Source: Monodelphis domestica (lineage: Eukaryota; Chordata; Mammalia; Didelphimorphia; Didelphidae). Taken from it: DNA of 64,000 bases. Every line of letters starts with the position of its first letter. The first letter of the stretch is position 1. Where the stretch lies: assembly GCF_027887165.1 (NCBI RefSeq), contig NC_077232.1:18740755-18804754 (forward strand), in the 5' to 3' direction. Positions 11,430 to 22,330 of the stretch are shown here, one piece after another. Position numbers and translations under genes: made by a program. Below the pieces are notes generated by a model. That model was not told where the DNA came from. It saw only the letters and a program-made list of their open reading frames with translations, and searched no databases.

Positions 11430-13842
11430 GGATTATTTCTTTTTTAATTATTCTAAAATATTCCACAAATTATTTATAATAGTTAATTAGTTATAGAAAT
11501 TCCTACTTAGTTTTCAAAATGAAAGGTAGAAAGTATTTTGTATTACTAATTATAATAAGAAAATGTGTGTTTTCTTATGACTTTTTAGGACAAAAGTTTT
11601 CATCATAGTTAGAAGCTTCCAAACATGCATCAAAATAAATATATACTCATGAGATGAATCTGGTCTGTCTTCATCTAGAATATAAGCTACATTATCTGGG
11701 ATGGTACACTTAATAGTACAGAAACACCAAGTACAAACATTATCTCATTTCCCTTCAACATTATATCTTGTTAAATTTAACTGAAAATTCTTTATTAAAA
11801 ATTTAATTTAATTAATTAATTTAAAATATTTTCCATAGTTTTATGATTCATGTTCTTTTCCTCCTCTCCTCCCCTCCAAATTCCTCTGGGTTTTACATGT
11901 ATTATTGATCAAGACCTATTTCCATATTATTGATAATTGTACTAGGGTTATCATTTAGAGTCTACATCCCCAATCATATCCCCATCAAACCATGTGATCA
12001 AGCACTTGTTTTTCTTCTGTTTAACTGAAATTTTTAGCATTCCAAGATACTTCTGAACCATGAATAGATTGCTTGGTATGTTAGCTGTCCCTTCTTGCTT
12101 TTCCTATCTGGGAATTTGATAAGGATCCCTATATGTGTTTGTCCAAGGAGGGGATGAGTGATCAATTTAATTCCACAATAATTTATTATGTCACTACTTT
12201 GAGGAAGGTCCAGTGTAGGTTCCAAGTACATACCAAGAAAAAAGTCCAAAAGACTCTGTCTGTAAAGAACAAAATTTTATGGGTGAAACTACATATACAA
12301 ATAAATGACCATAAAATAGACAAAGAGAAAATATGAAGTGATTTTGTGATCCAGAGGGAATGCTAGCAGGCAGAAAATTAGGAATGACCACCTTTCAAGT
12401 TATCAATGAGCCAAGAATCTTTCTTGGGTATAAATATTCAACAAATTCTGAATATGCTACACTGGGTTCTTTATTTTTCTTCTCTCATCTTTTCCTCAAG
12501 AAGAGAATGAGGAGTATGTCAAATATCCTACTTCAACCTTGACAAATTACTCCAGCATTTTCTTCAGTTATCACTGAACTAGAACCTTTAGAGCATGTGT
12601 CATCTAGAGTTAGAGGTATAAAGCAGAGTAGAACAGGGTCAGATGGAGTTTGAAAAGATAGGTATATTTGGAACTCTGAGTAGATTTTAAAAAAGAATAG
12701 CAGTAATATTCAGGATAATAAGAATATCATTATAAATTTACAAATTATTATTCTCACAATGATCCTGAGAGTTAGAGCATGCAAAATATGTGCATATGTA
12801 TTTTTAAAATGAGGACATCAAGGTTCCTTCAGAATATGACTTCCCTAAAATTTCACAGTGATGTCGAATTCAATCCCAGATCTTCTGCCACCAACTTCAA
12901 TGATCTTTTCATTAGCCCACATTGTGGAGATCTTTTCACTAACCACCTCACTTTCATTTTCAGTATTATCTTTCATCTTCACCAAAATTTTTTTACTGTA
13001 TTGGGGTTTAATATAATAATACCCATTTCAAAGATGATTAAAGAGACTTGGCAGTATTCATCAACTTAGACTATGTTATATAAAATGGAGGTGGAAGAAT
13101 TAGGATTAAAATCCAGCCTATGGACTTGTCCAGGTCCCTTTCTATGTGACTTTGCTAATAAGCTAAGCAAGTCAAAGTACCCAAGAGAAAATGGTCTCTG
13201 TGTGTACTCATGCATTTTTCCCCATGGTCAGAGCAAAATTTAATTGCTTATTTTGGTCATGAGTTGACAACAGAGCTACCATATATCTCTAAGGGATCAC
13301 CATCTCCTAATCACTCCATGGCTCCCAGGTCTGAATAAAGTCCCTGCCTCAACTCTAACTTCAGTTGCTGTCTTTGAAATATTTCATTAGAAGACTCAGT
13401 GATGTGGTACCAGCTTGTGAGTCCAATTCCCTGAGTCATTCATTAATTACTGTTTCCTGAAGCTGAGCTGAAAGAACGGTGAGTATTACAAAGCCTGCTG
13501 CAATCCATACCACTGCAATGGCCAGGAGTTACAACTCTGCCAATGGGAATCTTTTGATTTTTAATCGAGCAACTAGTGAAGTTTCTACAATGGGATTTCA
13601 TGCTTCCTAGGTATGAGACTTCCAGCCTAAACCTTGAATATAACATTTTTGGCTAACTCTCTTCTTGGGAGTCCTGGCCACCTTTCTCCATGTCAAGCCA
13701 AGTAGGTTCTAGGATATCCAAACTAGGACTGCTGTACTTATATAAATAAGAATATAGTATAAAAAACATTGCTGGATATGGAGGCTGGAAGCCCTGGAGA
13801 AAAAATTTCCCTATCTCAGACACTAATTCCCTAGTTCTTTAT
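11430..13842 (+). repeat. Start of duplicated OR unit A (older paralogous part)
   Basis: This block is paralogous to 63165-64000 (direct, interrupted here by an L1 tail), to the reverse complement of 59875-60246, and for its second half (from about 12990) to 40380-41240. Shared landmarks include CAATTTAATTCCACAATAAT at 12164 and GGTCTCTGTGTGTACTCATG at 13193. No gene was found. A MIR/Ther1-like remnant lies near 12750-12920. Divergence from the other copies looks like 15-25% by eye, older than the duplication that starts at 13843. Confidence 0.65.
11790..12025 (-). mobile_element. Short L1 3' end (minus), 5'-truncated
   Basis: The plus strand reads the reverse complement of the L1 3' UTR (TCTGGGTTTTACATGTATTA, then CCTATTTCCATATTATTG), as at 8550-8600. 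It interrupts unit A; the corresponding place in the copy at 63.5 kb lacks it. Confidence 0.7.
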
Positions 13843-15575
13843 TGGTAAGTCATTTGAATTCTGCAACTTCTTTATCCACAAACATGTGTATAATCACCCT
13901 TGAGGTACTTATCTCATAGCATTTTCTTGGGGTTTCAAAGAGATCATGTATATAAATTGTTTTCCAAAATCTACGTACTCCTATAAACATCAGTTATTAT
14001 CTTCCACTTGCAGCTTTTCACTCTCACCATTCTTCAGTAACTGAAGAAGCGATTTGAGGGTCAGGCACTAAATTAAATAATGGTGATTAAGAGCATACTA
14101 TGTGCAGAGCACTCCATCGAATTGTCCAGGGAGGGGGTTGATAAGAAAGTTGAAATGAGATGTGGCCAGTGCCATCAACAATAATAGCTCACGCTTATAT
14201 TGGACTCCAATATTTGCAAAGAGATTTCCATGGATATTCTTATGTAACTCTCCCAATAACTATGTAAGAAAAATACCATTATTATTGTACCTCTTTTACA
14301 CTTAAGTAATTTGAGGCTGTTACTTGAATGACTTCTCTAGATAGATACAATTAATACTGGTCTGAGGTGGGATTTCAACCCACATCTTCTTGAATCAAAG
14401 AAAAAGCTTTAAGCACTACATCACATTGTCACACTAATACTTTATAGTGCAGTAGCACTTCTATCCTCTTTTCTCTATTTCTTTGTGGGTCTCAGAACAC
14501 CCACTCATCCATTATCAGGTAGAAGCCCAATAACCTGTACTGAGCAGAGTAGCTCTCATGTGTATAGCACTTGATACTTGGCAAACACTTTTCTTACATT
14601 CACAGTGCAAACTACAGACTTTCAGGAATAGTATTCCCTTTTTCCAAATGAGAACAGAGAACCACAAGGATTGATTAATTTCTGTGAAATTATAGAACAG
14701 ATTAGAGAATTATAGAATAGAATAGTGCAAATCCAGTCAACTTTGGAACCCAAGACTTGAGACTCCCAATCAAGTGCTCTCTCCAACTTAATACTATCCA
14801 CCAACATTGGGACATTTCTGAGCAGAAAACAATTCATCTTATCTGTCTTGGTTACCCAGAAGGACTTTCTCTAGATTTGGGAATTCTAGAAGACCTAACA
14901 TCAAGTCCATCAGTAGGATGATTGTCCTAGCTTATGGCTACACGTATTTGATTCAATAGTACTGATTACTAAAATGGATCAATAGTACCTCATATGATAC
15001 TAATGCTACAATACATCTTCACTCTAAGTGGGTGGTTCATATTCTATATAATTCTTAATAGGTTAAGAGGAAATCCCTAGTAGTCATTAATTATAAAAAA
15101 GGGTTTTTTTTTTCTCTATTCCTCTGATAATGTATGAGATGAAGTTTTAACTATTGACTTTAGCCTTAGCTATCCCTCCCACATTAAAAAAAAAAAGTTG
15201 CTTTACAGTAGTGTTAAGAAGACCAGTGAATATCGTTAAAAATAATGCAGGTTAAAAGTATCCTCAAAACGTTGATTCAGAGATGGAAGGAATCTCAGAG
15301 GTCATGTACTCTAATGAATTTTTTTAATATATGAGCAAACTGAGGCACATAGTATCATAGTAATAAAAAACCTTAAGGAATTAGTGAAACATAAAATAAA
15401 TAGTATCAATAGTACTTAAAATAAAAACCTCAGATAACATTTCTATAGAGCTTTAAAGTTTGCAAAACACTTTACAGAATTACCTCTTCTATATTCAGAA
15501 GAATACTATGATCTAGTTGCCCTTCTCTCAAGAATTCAAATGAAGGGAAATACAGTACATATTAAGGCAGTCCCT
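13843..15575 (+). repeat. Recent segmental duplication, copy A (left block)
   Basis: The sequence is almost identical to 42684-44405, apparently more than 95% by eye. The match starts at GGTAAGTCATTTGAATTC and ends at AAGGCAGTCCC. It contains MIR-like SINE remnants at about 14180-14440 and 14530-14810, a MIR3-like stretch at 15265-15370 and a Ther1-like core near 15440-15500. After 15575 copy A continues with about 5 kb that copy B lacks. Confidence 0.85.
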
Positions 15576-16134
15576 GCCTTAATTAACTAATTTATTATAA
15601 TTATACTATATATATATGTAATATATAATATATAATATAAAAACCTTCTTTTTGGAGTATTTACCTTACATCAAATAGAAATTAGTCTCTTCCTAACTTC
15701 TACCCTTTGTTCCTAGTTCTTCCCTTTGGATATTGATAGGAATCCTTCCTCTACATGACAGTGTTTCAGATGTTTGAAGATTATCTAATCCGAATCCCTG
15801 CCTTGACACTCATATTTTATCTTCTCTAGGCTAAATGCCTTCACTTCCTCCCAATAATCCTTATATGGCAAAATTTAAAGGTTTTCTTTTTCTATCCTAG
15901 CTGAACCCCTCTGGAAAACTTACTTCTTGCCTATTAATGTCTCTACAAAGTATGTACCCAAAACTGATTATGTTGCTCCAAATAAAGAGTAGAGACAACC
16001 ACCTTAGTGCACCTGTATACTATTCTTCCCCATGAAGTGTAAGGTAAAGCTGGTTTTCTTTTTTCCTATGTATGTCATAAAATTGGAGAGATCAAGAATC
16101 CAAATGTACTTGAAGTTCACTGCAAACTTTAAAG

Positions 16135-16400
16135 AGGCAACTGGTACAGTGGAGAGAGTAGTAGGACTGTAGTGAAGTCCTGAGTTCAAATCCATCTTCA
16201 GATACTTGTTATACTTTGAATATCACTTAATCTCTGTTTGCCTTAGTTTCCTCACAAATGGGGATAATAATAGTATATATGTCACAAGGTTTCTGTGAAA
16301 ATCACAATCAAATGGGATAATATTTCTAAAGTTATTAGCACAATCCCTGACACATGCTATAGAAATGCTTCTTCCATTCCTGTAATAATATATGTGCTAA
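16135..16400 (+). repeat. tRNA-derived CORE-SINE (MIR/Ther2-like)
   Basis: It is nearly full length. A B-box-like GAGTTCAAATCC is followed by CTCTGTTTGCCTTAGTTTCC, a GGGATAATAATAG core and a GCTATAGAAATGCTT tail. The corresponding SINE is found at 41840-42100 and, inverted, at 58985-59215, which ties the three units together. Confidence 0.7.
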
Positions 16401-17415
16401 TTATTATTATCTTTGGTATCAATTTCCTAGTAGATGTAGATGTTCTCTTCTAAATCTAAAGTTCTTTTTCTTTGTCAGAGAAAAAAGAAACAAAATATGA
16501 ATCAAGTTGATTTTGGACTTTTATCAACTTTGAGAATCACTTCAATTCCTTACTGATTTTTTCCCCATTAATGGCCAATTTTTAAAAATGCATGCCCCCT
16601 TTTCAATCTTCAGCTTTCTGGGCTTCCCTTCTCTTCTCCTGAGACTTAGTACTCTTCTTCCTTGATTACTATAAGCCAGTATTGGTATTTGTATTCATTC
16701 TTTCTTACTTTTCCTTTTTTCCTTTCTTGAATATTTTTTTCATATCTGGATACTTAATTAACAATTTTTTCTTTTGTGTTCAAAATTTCATTCTTGTCTT
16801 TCTGTCCTTTCCAATTTGTACTTTCTTTCGATTTAATCCATAGGATCATACTTTATCCTTCTCTTGAATGGTTATAATTGACTCTCCTGAAACCTTATAT
16901 ATATATTTGACAATTCCTAGTTTTCCTTTATCTATTTCAGACTGCAAGCTGATTTAACTACTTTCCACTGACTCTTGTAATATTCCTATTTATTTTGATC
17001 CCAAACTACCAATTCCTCATTACTTTTATGAATCAAATGCAGAATAATCTCATATTTTTTATTTTGCTTTTCAGCTTTTGATGGATAAAAATAACATTAT
17101 CCATAAGAAATCAATAGCTGTTCTTTGAAGAGAGAGCCAGAAAGATACAAAGGTGGATAGATGATAGATAGTAGATGGATAGATAGAAAGAAACTCAGAG
17201 ATAGCAATAGAGAGACAGAAAAAAGGGTGAAATAGACACATAGGGAGAGAAAGAAATTTATAGTGATATAGTGAGATCGATGGAGAGTGACAGACACAGA
17301 GAAAGAGAGAGATACAAAGAGAGATAGAGATAGGTCGAGATCCAGAATAAGAGAAAACATTCTGGCAGATGCTTAGATAAATGAAATTACTCATCACTTC
17401 ATGCCAAGTTTGAGG
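16400..17415 (+). other. Gene-free unit sequence with purine-rich low-complexity tract
   Basis: No gene is seen. The stretch is paralogous to 42405-42620 and to the reverse complement of about 57770-58700. The part at 17120-17345 is a degenerate (GATA)/(GAGA) purine-rich tract, whose inverted counterpart is the TCTCTGTC-rich tract at 57790-57950. Long open frames on the minus strand here are low-complexity artefacts. Confidence 0.55.
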
Positions 17416-17567
17416 GGGAGGGGGTTGACCCTTACCTTTTGTCTTGGAATCAATACTGTGTGTTGGTTTCAAGGCAGAAGAGAGGTAAGGGCTAGGCAAT
17501 GGGGGTTAAGTGACTTGTCCAGGATCACACATCTGGGAAGTGTCTGAGGCCAGATTTGGACCTAGGA

Positions 17568-18544
17568 CAGTGATGGAATGGGCAAGATTTTGAGGCTAGT
17601 ATGTTAAAATTCTCCAAAAAAAAACAAGCATTACTCAAGTGGCATGTCACTTAAAAAAACAACAGCATCATCATTTCATGATATATATAGTTTAAATAGC
17701 AAAAAATTATAATTGTAATATATAACTACTTAATAAACCAAAAATTAATCATGTAACTTGCCTGTTTAGTGACTTTTTTGTTCATCTGTCAGTCTTTTTC
17801 TTTTGTTGGTCTTGATATTATTTAACTTATGTGGGTTTGCCATAAACTAAGATAAGTGAGGGGGAGAAGGAATTCTTTAACTAACCTGCCTATTAATGAC
17901 TTTTCTGTAGCTGAATTTCAATGGCTAAATCTTCAATTTAAGGTTGTTATTTTGTACACTTCAAGCCCAAGCAAGTGCTACTAACTTCATCTGTTAATCT
18001 GTTTCTTTTGTTGGTTATGATATTATTTAACACTGAGAATAAGGTCTCACAAAAGTACATAGAAGGAAAAATTGTGAGTAAAGCCATTGCTATATTTTTC
18101 AGGGTGTTAAAAGTGTCTGGTAGTTGGTTAGTTGGTTCTAGGAACTGTTCCATTGTGGGCTGGAGCTCCGCCCAGCCTTCTGCTGGCCTTTCCCTGTACC
18201 ACCCCTCCCCTACCCACCCAGCTAACCTGGGGACTCTGCCAGAACAGTGGCTATCTCCCACCAGCCTGCCTGCCCATGTGTGCTCCTTCATTGCTCGATT
18301 CTCCTTCCCCACACACACCAGCTGCCTGGCACACGCCACTGACTGCTTACATCCCTCCCACCCTGCCCAGATACCCTGGACTGGGGCATGGCCATGGTCA
18401 TAGCTATGGGCATGTGGCTCCCAGGGCAGCTCCCATGCCAGCTCCTGTGCCCTGAGGTGTGCTGATCCTGCATGTGGCCCTGTGTCATCAAAAGTGGGTA
18501 CATGTGTCAATGCTGACGTGCATGTCATAGGTTCACCATCACAG
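17568..18544 (-). mobile_element. hAT DNA transposon remnant
   Basis: The element begins CAGTGATGG and ends CCATCACAG, imperfect terminal inverted repeats of the hAT type. It is flanked on both sides by the 8-bp target duplication ACCTAGGA, the length hAT transposases make. At 977 bp it is far shorter than an autonomous hAT and keeps only a 3' fragment of the transposase gene on the minus strand. Part of its interior (18150-18450) is much more GC-rich than its surroundings. Confidence 0.85.
17947..18135 (-). pseudogene. hAT transposase C-terminal dimerisation-domain fragment
   Basis: The last 60 or so residues of a minus-strand frame read like the hAT-family C-terminal dimerisation domain: NIAMALLTIFPSMYFCE, then LFSVLNNIITNKRNRLTDE, then CLGLKCTK. 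In intact hAT and ZBED-type proteins this segment joins transposase subunits. The zinc-finger BED domain and the RNase H-like catalytic core are missing. The frame extends upstream to 18528, but that part is GC-rich, resembles no domain, and is probably not coding. Confidence 0.75.
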
Positions 18545-18595
18545 ACCTAGGACCTCCCATCTTTAGGCCTGAATCTTATTTCTTCTCCCAATATA

Positions 18596-18597
<2 letters not shown>

Positions 18598-18658
<61 letters not shown>

Positions 18659-18665
18659 CACACAC
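18598..18665. repeat. (TA)n/(TG)n microsatellite
   Basis: Alternating TA with a short TG block sits just after the SINE half. It is a simple repeat. Confidence 0.9.
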
Positions 18666-19194
18666 ATACAAATATATGATGTTATATTGTTTTAGTGATA
18701 ACAGTATAAATGCTTTCCACCAAGTTTCCCCACCCTGGTTCCTGGATTTCCAAATATAAGTATACATTCTAAGTTTAGAAAAAGTACATATAAATAGCCT
18801 GCTATTACATATTCCATTTTATTGGAATAAGGGAGAAACCTTTCCAGAACCATGTACTAGTCATGAGATTTACCCTTAAAATAGAAATGTTACTTTGGCA
18901 GTCAGTAGTTTTCTTCCATTAGAGATTATAGCTTATTTTGCTCAAATGAGTTCCTTGGGGAACCCAATTGGCTACTAGAGCTATACATCTCTTATCTTTT
19001 ATTCCTCCTACTTAACCAGCTTTTCTCCTTTTCTAGTCTTACCTGCTGTTTGGGAAGCTTTGATAGAGATGAGTTCTGATCAAATGTGAGCTGAAGATCA
19101 CCTTTGATGAACTGTACTGACTTGAGATTCTCTGCTTCTGTTTATTACATTTTTTCCAAAGATGATCATGGGAAAAATGAAAAGAACCTATGAG
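18666..19194. other. Gene-free stretch
   Basis: Nothing recognisable is seen apart from possible traces of old repeats. This stretch belongs to the roughly 5 kb present in unit A but missing in unit B. Confidence 0.4.
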
Positions 19195-19706
19195 CAGGGG
19201 TCCCCAAACTTTTTGCACAGGGGGCCAGTTCACTTTCCCTCACATTGTTGGAGGGTCAGACTATAAAAAAAAAAAACTATGAATAAATCTGTATACCATT
19301 GTCTGGGATAGCAGAGGTTGCAGCTCTGGCTGTGATGGGCCTGTCACACCTTACTCAGGCCCATCACTGCCACCACTATATTGGGCAGCAGTATACACAG
19401 TGAGGAATCCCCTCCCCTAGATCTCTGCTCACAATGTGACATCTTCCATTGTTCACCCACATAATCCTTTGTGCGGCACCTTGTTCTCATTCAGTTACTA
19501 TCAGAACAAGGCACCACTCAAAGGATTATGTCACTGGAAATAGTATTGTACATGAGTGATGCTGTGCTTTGTGGCCCCGCCACATACAGTGCTACTCTCA
19601 CTAACCACCAATGAAAGAGATGCCCCTTCCAGAATTGCAGTGGGGGCTGGATAAATTGCCTCAGGGGGCTACATGTGGGCCAAGGCCTGTAGTTTGGGGA
19701 CCACTG
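19195..19706. mobile_element. Short hAT-like non-autonomous DNA transposon (MITE)
   Basis: The left end CAGGGGTCCCCAAACT and the reverse complement of the right end, CAGTGGTCCCCAAACT, form near-perfect 16-bp terminal inverted repeats typical of hAT elements. The 512-bp body holds no transposase. An 8-bp target duplication could not be confirmed by eye. It sits against an L1 3' fragment on its right. Confidence 0.75.
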
Positions 19707-20110
19707 CTCTATAGGTTCTAACATATTTATAGCAGCTCCCTTTGTGGTGGCAAAGAACTAGAAATTGAGGGTATGTCCACCAATTAGGGAATAGCTAAAC
19801 AAGTTATGGCATGTGATTGTGATGGAATAAGAAATGCCATAAGAAGTAACAAGCAAGTTACTTTTTAAAAATACAGAAAAATATATATGAAATTAAGAAC
19901 AGTGAAATGAGCAGAACCAATTGAACATTATATATAGGAATAGAAACATTGCTTGAAGAATATTTTGTGTGTCTTGACTAGTGGAGAAAGAACTGATAAA
20001 TAGAAACAAGCAAGACATAGTTTAGATAAATATCTACTTTTAGTGTGCAGAGGGGAAAGAGGAGGAGAGATATTTGGAAACTTTAATGGAATAAAATGCC
20101 TGAGTGATAT
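19707..20110 (+). mobile_element. L1 3' fragment (ORF2 C-terminus)
   Basis: Plus-strand sequence follows the L1 ORF2 C-terminal region: CTTTGTGGTGGCAAAGAACT, then an AATTAGGGAATAGCTAAACA stretch, then AGTGAAATGAGCAGAACCAA. It is heavily mutated and has lost a clear 3' UTR and tail. Confidence 0.7.
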
Positions 20111-20430
20111 ATAAAAAAATATGATTCAAAGATCCAGTTAAAGTTGGAAAAAGGAAAGATACTTTTATCTAAAATACAGCTATCATCGTATTTAAGGGGA
20201 AAAAAGGAACAACTGTCTATAGTTTGGATTAATAGCTAACACTAAAAATATGCCAAACCAAAAGTTGGTGATTTCACTGGAAACCAGAAAACCATAGGGT
20301 AAATGAAAGGATAAAATGGCTTGGGGCCACCTTCTGTTTATAAGGTGGCAGTGGTAACATATTGAAAAGGGACAGAATATGTTAGGGAAACAAATATACA
20401 AATCATATATTTATTGTTATATGATTCACT
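20110..20430. other. Gene-free stretch
   Basis: No gene or well-defined repeat is recognised. It leads into the conserved block upstream of the second receptor. Confidence 0.4.
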
Positions 20431-20880
20431 AGTGGTCTTTTTGAGATGACTCCCATAATTATGCAACATGTCCAATGATGACTTTTCCCACTCAGGAAAT
20501 GGTGACTTCAGGCCATAGCATAGACCTTACAGCTCTGATGATTCCAGGACTAAGAAGGATCCTAGTGAAATCTCAGCCAAATTTCTTTGATCTCCCTTCT
20601 CTCAGTCTTTTGACTTTCCCCTTATTTGTTTTTCCATATCCCCCCTTATTCTTCTATGCTTTCTTCTTCATCAGAGTAGAGCATATCAGAAGGAAAGGTC
20701 TAGTTCTCCAGCCATGACCAGCAATAACTCCTTTTATGCTGATTTTTGCCAGAGAATAAGGAGCTTCCCTTTCCTGAAGTAAGGAATGGCATTATGAGAA
20801 TTGTTAAGTTTGTAGATGATTGAAAAGGAAGCAATAATATATGAGAAATTCTTCATGAGAAACTGGATCAGTGCACTGGG
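20430..20880 (+). promoter_or_regulatory. Block upstream of the OR shared by three units (possible promoter or 5' exon region)
   Basis: This block, 180-630 bp before the second receptor, is shared with the reverse complement of 52090-52545; from 20594 on it is also shared with 44402-44660. The copies agree over CTTTATGCTGATTTTTGCCA and nearby sequence. Retention in the old inverted unit C could mean function or merely common origin. OR promoters and non-coding first exons lie in such positions, but no TATA box or Olf/EBF site was identified with confidence. Confidence 0.3.
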
Positions 20881-21035
20881 GGACTCAGAGTAACTGCTTT
20901 GAAAATGACCTGAATGCTCTTGGTCCCTTGGTTCTCTTTTTCAATCCTTCATCTAACCTCTATTTTTATCTCTGTTTTATGTCTTGGAATCAGGCATTAT
21001 GTAAAGCTAAATTTTATAATGGTTACTTTTTATTG

Positions 21036-21041
21036 TTGCAG
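21036..21041 (+). other. Predicted 3' splice acceptor of the 5' UTR intron, second OR locus
   Basis: TTTTTATTGTTGCAG is followed by GTGAATGACATCACACTAAA and then the ATG. An identical arrangement precedes the third receptor (44828-44833). Confidence 0.6.
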
Positions 21042-21061
21042 GTGAATGACATCACACTAAA

Positions 21062-22018
21062 ATGATATCAATGGAGAACAGCTCTGAAGTGAATCAATTC
21101 ATTCTTATAGGGTTAACAGATGCCCCAGAGCTTCAGATTCCTCTCTTCATAATATTCGTCCTCATCTACCTCATCACCCTGGTAGGGAATCTGGGAATAA
21201 TAGCTCTGATCTCCTGGGATTCCAGCCTCCACACTCCCATGTATTTTTTCCTCAGTAACCTCTCTCTGGTGGATTTTGGCTACTCCTCAGCTATTACCCC
21301 AAAAGTTATGACTGGTCTCCTCACAGGGGACAAGGCCATCTCCCATAATGGATGTGCTACCCAATTATTCTTCTTTGGGGCCTTTGTTATTATTGAAAGT
21401 TTCCTCTTAGCCTCCATGGCCTATGATCGCTATGCAGCTGTGTGTAGGCCCCTTCATTATACCACTACTATGACTTCAACAGTGTGTGCATATCTGGTCA
21501 GTGGGTCTTACATCTGTGGCTTTCTTACTTCCTCCATAGTCATAGGAAACATTTTTACTCTTTCCTTCTGCAGGTCCAATGTAATCCATCACTTTTTCTG
21601 TGATATTCCCCCTCTCTTAGTTCTCTCTTGCTCTGAAATCCACATCATTGAGTCAATAATCTTTATTTTAGGGTCATTCAATGCCTTTTTTCCATTTCTT
21701 GTCATTTTTACCTCTTATTTGTTCATCTTCATCACCATCCTGAAGATTCGTTCTGCTGAAGGGTGACAGAAAGCCTTCTCTACCTGTGCTTCCCATCTCA
21801 CAGCAGTGTCCATATTTTATGGGACGTGCACCTTCATGTACTTTCGACCCAGCTCAAGCCACTCAATGGACTCAGACAAAATTGTGTCAGTATTCTACAG
21901 CATGGTCATTCCCATGTTGAATCCTCTGGTCTATAGCCTGAGAAACAAAGATGTCAAGAATGCATTTAGGAAAGCTATGAGGGGGCAACAACTTTACTTA
22001 GATCATCTTTTTTCTTAA
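21062..22018 (+). pseudogene. OR5B-like: Olfactory receptor pseudogene, OR5B-like (one nonsense codon)
   Basis: The frame spans 318 codons, the same length as the third receptor, and differs from it at only about 15-20 residues by eye. All family landmarks are present: NSS near the N-terminus, LHTPMYFF, an intact MAYDRY, the ECL2 cysteines, SY in TM5, STCASH and PMLNPLVY. The only break seen is TGA at 21764-21766, codon 235, where both other receptors have arginine (CGC) in EGRQKAF just before TM6. The first 234 residues would lack TM6 and TM7, so the protein could not work as a receptor. The frame stays open for 83 codons after the stop, so inactivation looks recent. Two ATGs are available, at 21062 and 21071. 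It could be a polymorphic null allele or a sequencing error. Confidence 0.92.
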
Positions 22019-22099
22019 AGAAAAACCCATCTTGGCACCTTACTCCCACTGAGATCCATCCCCTAAGTCAGGCTATTTTTATAACTTAAAAATTTTAGA

Positions 22100-22330
22100 C
22101 AATATAATGTAGCATGAAGTATCATAAACTTGGAGTTAGGAGAATCCTGAATTTAAATTCTGTCTCAGACTCTTTCCTGTTATTAGCCTTAGAAAAGTAA
22201 CTTAAGTCCTTAACCTCATTTTCTTCATGTTTAAAGGCCTTGATAATATCCCCTCTCTTATAGGAATATTGCATGTAATGAATGATATTTGTGAGTGGGC
22301 ACACATACCCAGAAACATGATACACTAATT
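22100..22330 (+). repeat. MIR/Ther-like SINE downstream of the OR pseudogene
   Basis: An old CORE-SINE: CATAAACTTGGAGTTAGGAG, then TTTAAATTCTGTCTCAGAC, then an AGAAAAGTAACTTAAG stretch. The same element follows the third receptor at 45890-46030, and a related remnant follows the first. It therefore predates the duplications. Confidence 0.6.

Larger units (their letters stand above)
17415..18590 (-). repeat. MAR1-type SINE (minus), split by a hAT transposon
   Basis: The two halves (17415-17567 and about 18545-18590) form one MAR1-like SINE on the minus strand. The plus strand shows CAATGGGGGTTAAGTGACTT and then, after the insertion, CCTCCCATCTTTAGGCCTG. The break lies exactly at the 8-bp repeat ACCTAGGA left by the hAT insertion. 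Confidence 0.8.

Noticed and set aside
17071-17499. 142-codon minus-strand frame
   Set aside because: It runs through a purine-rich low-complexity tract and a MAR1 SINE; it has no domain and no conserved counterpart at 57.8 kb.
17975-18528. GC-rich overlapping frames on both strands
   Set aside because: They lie inside the hAT remnant; only the last 60 or so residues of the minus-strand frame resemble a known domain.
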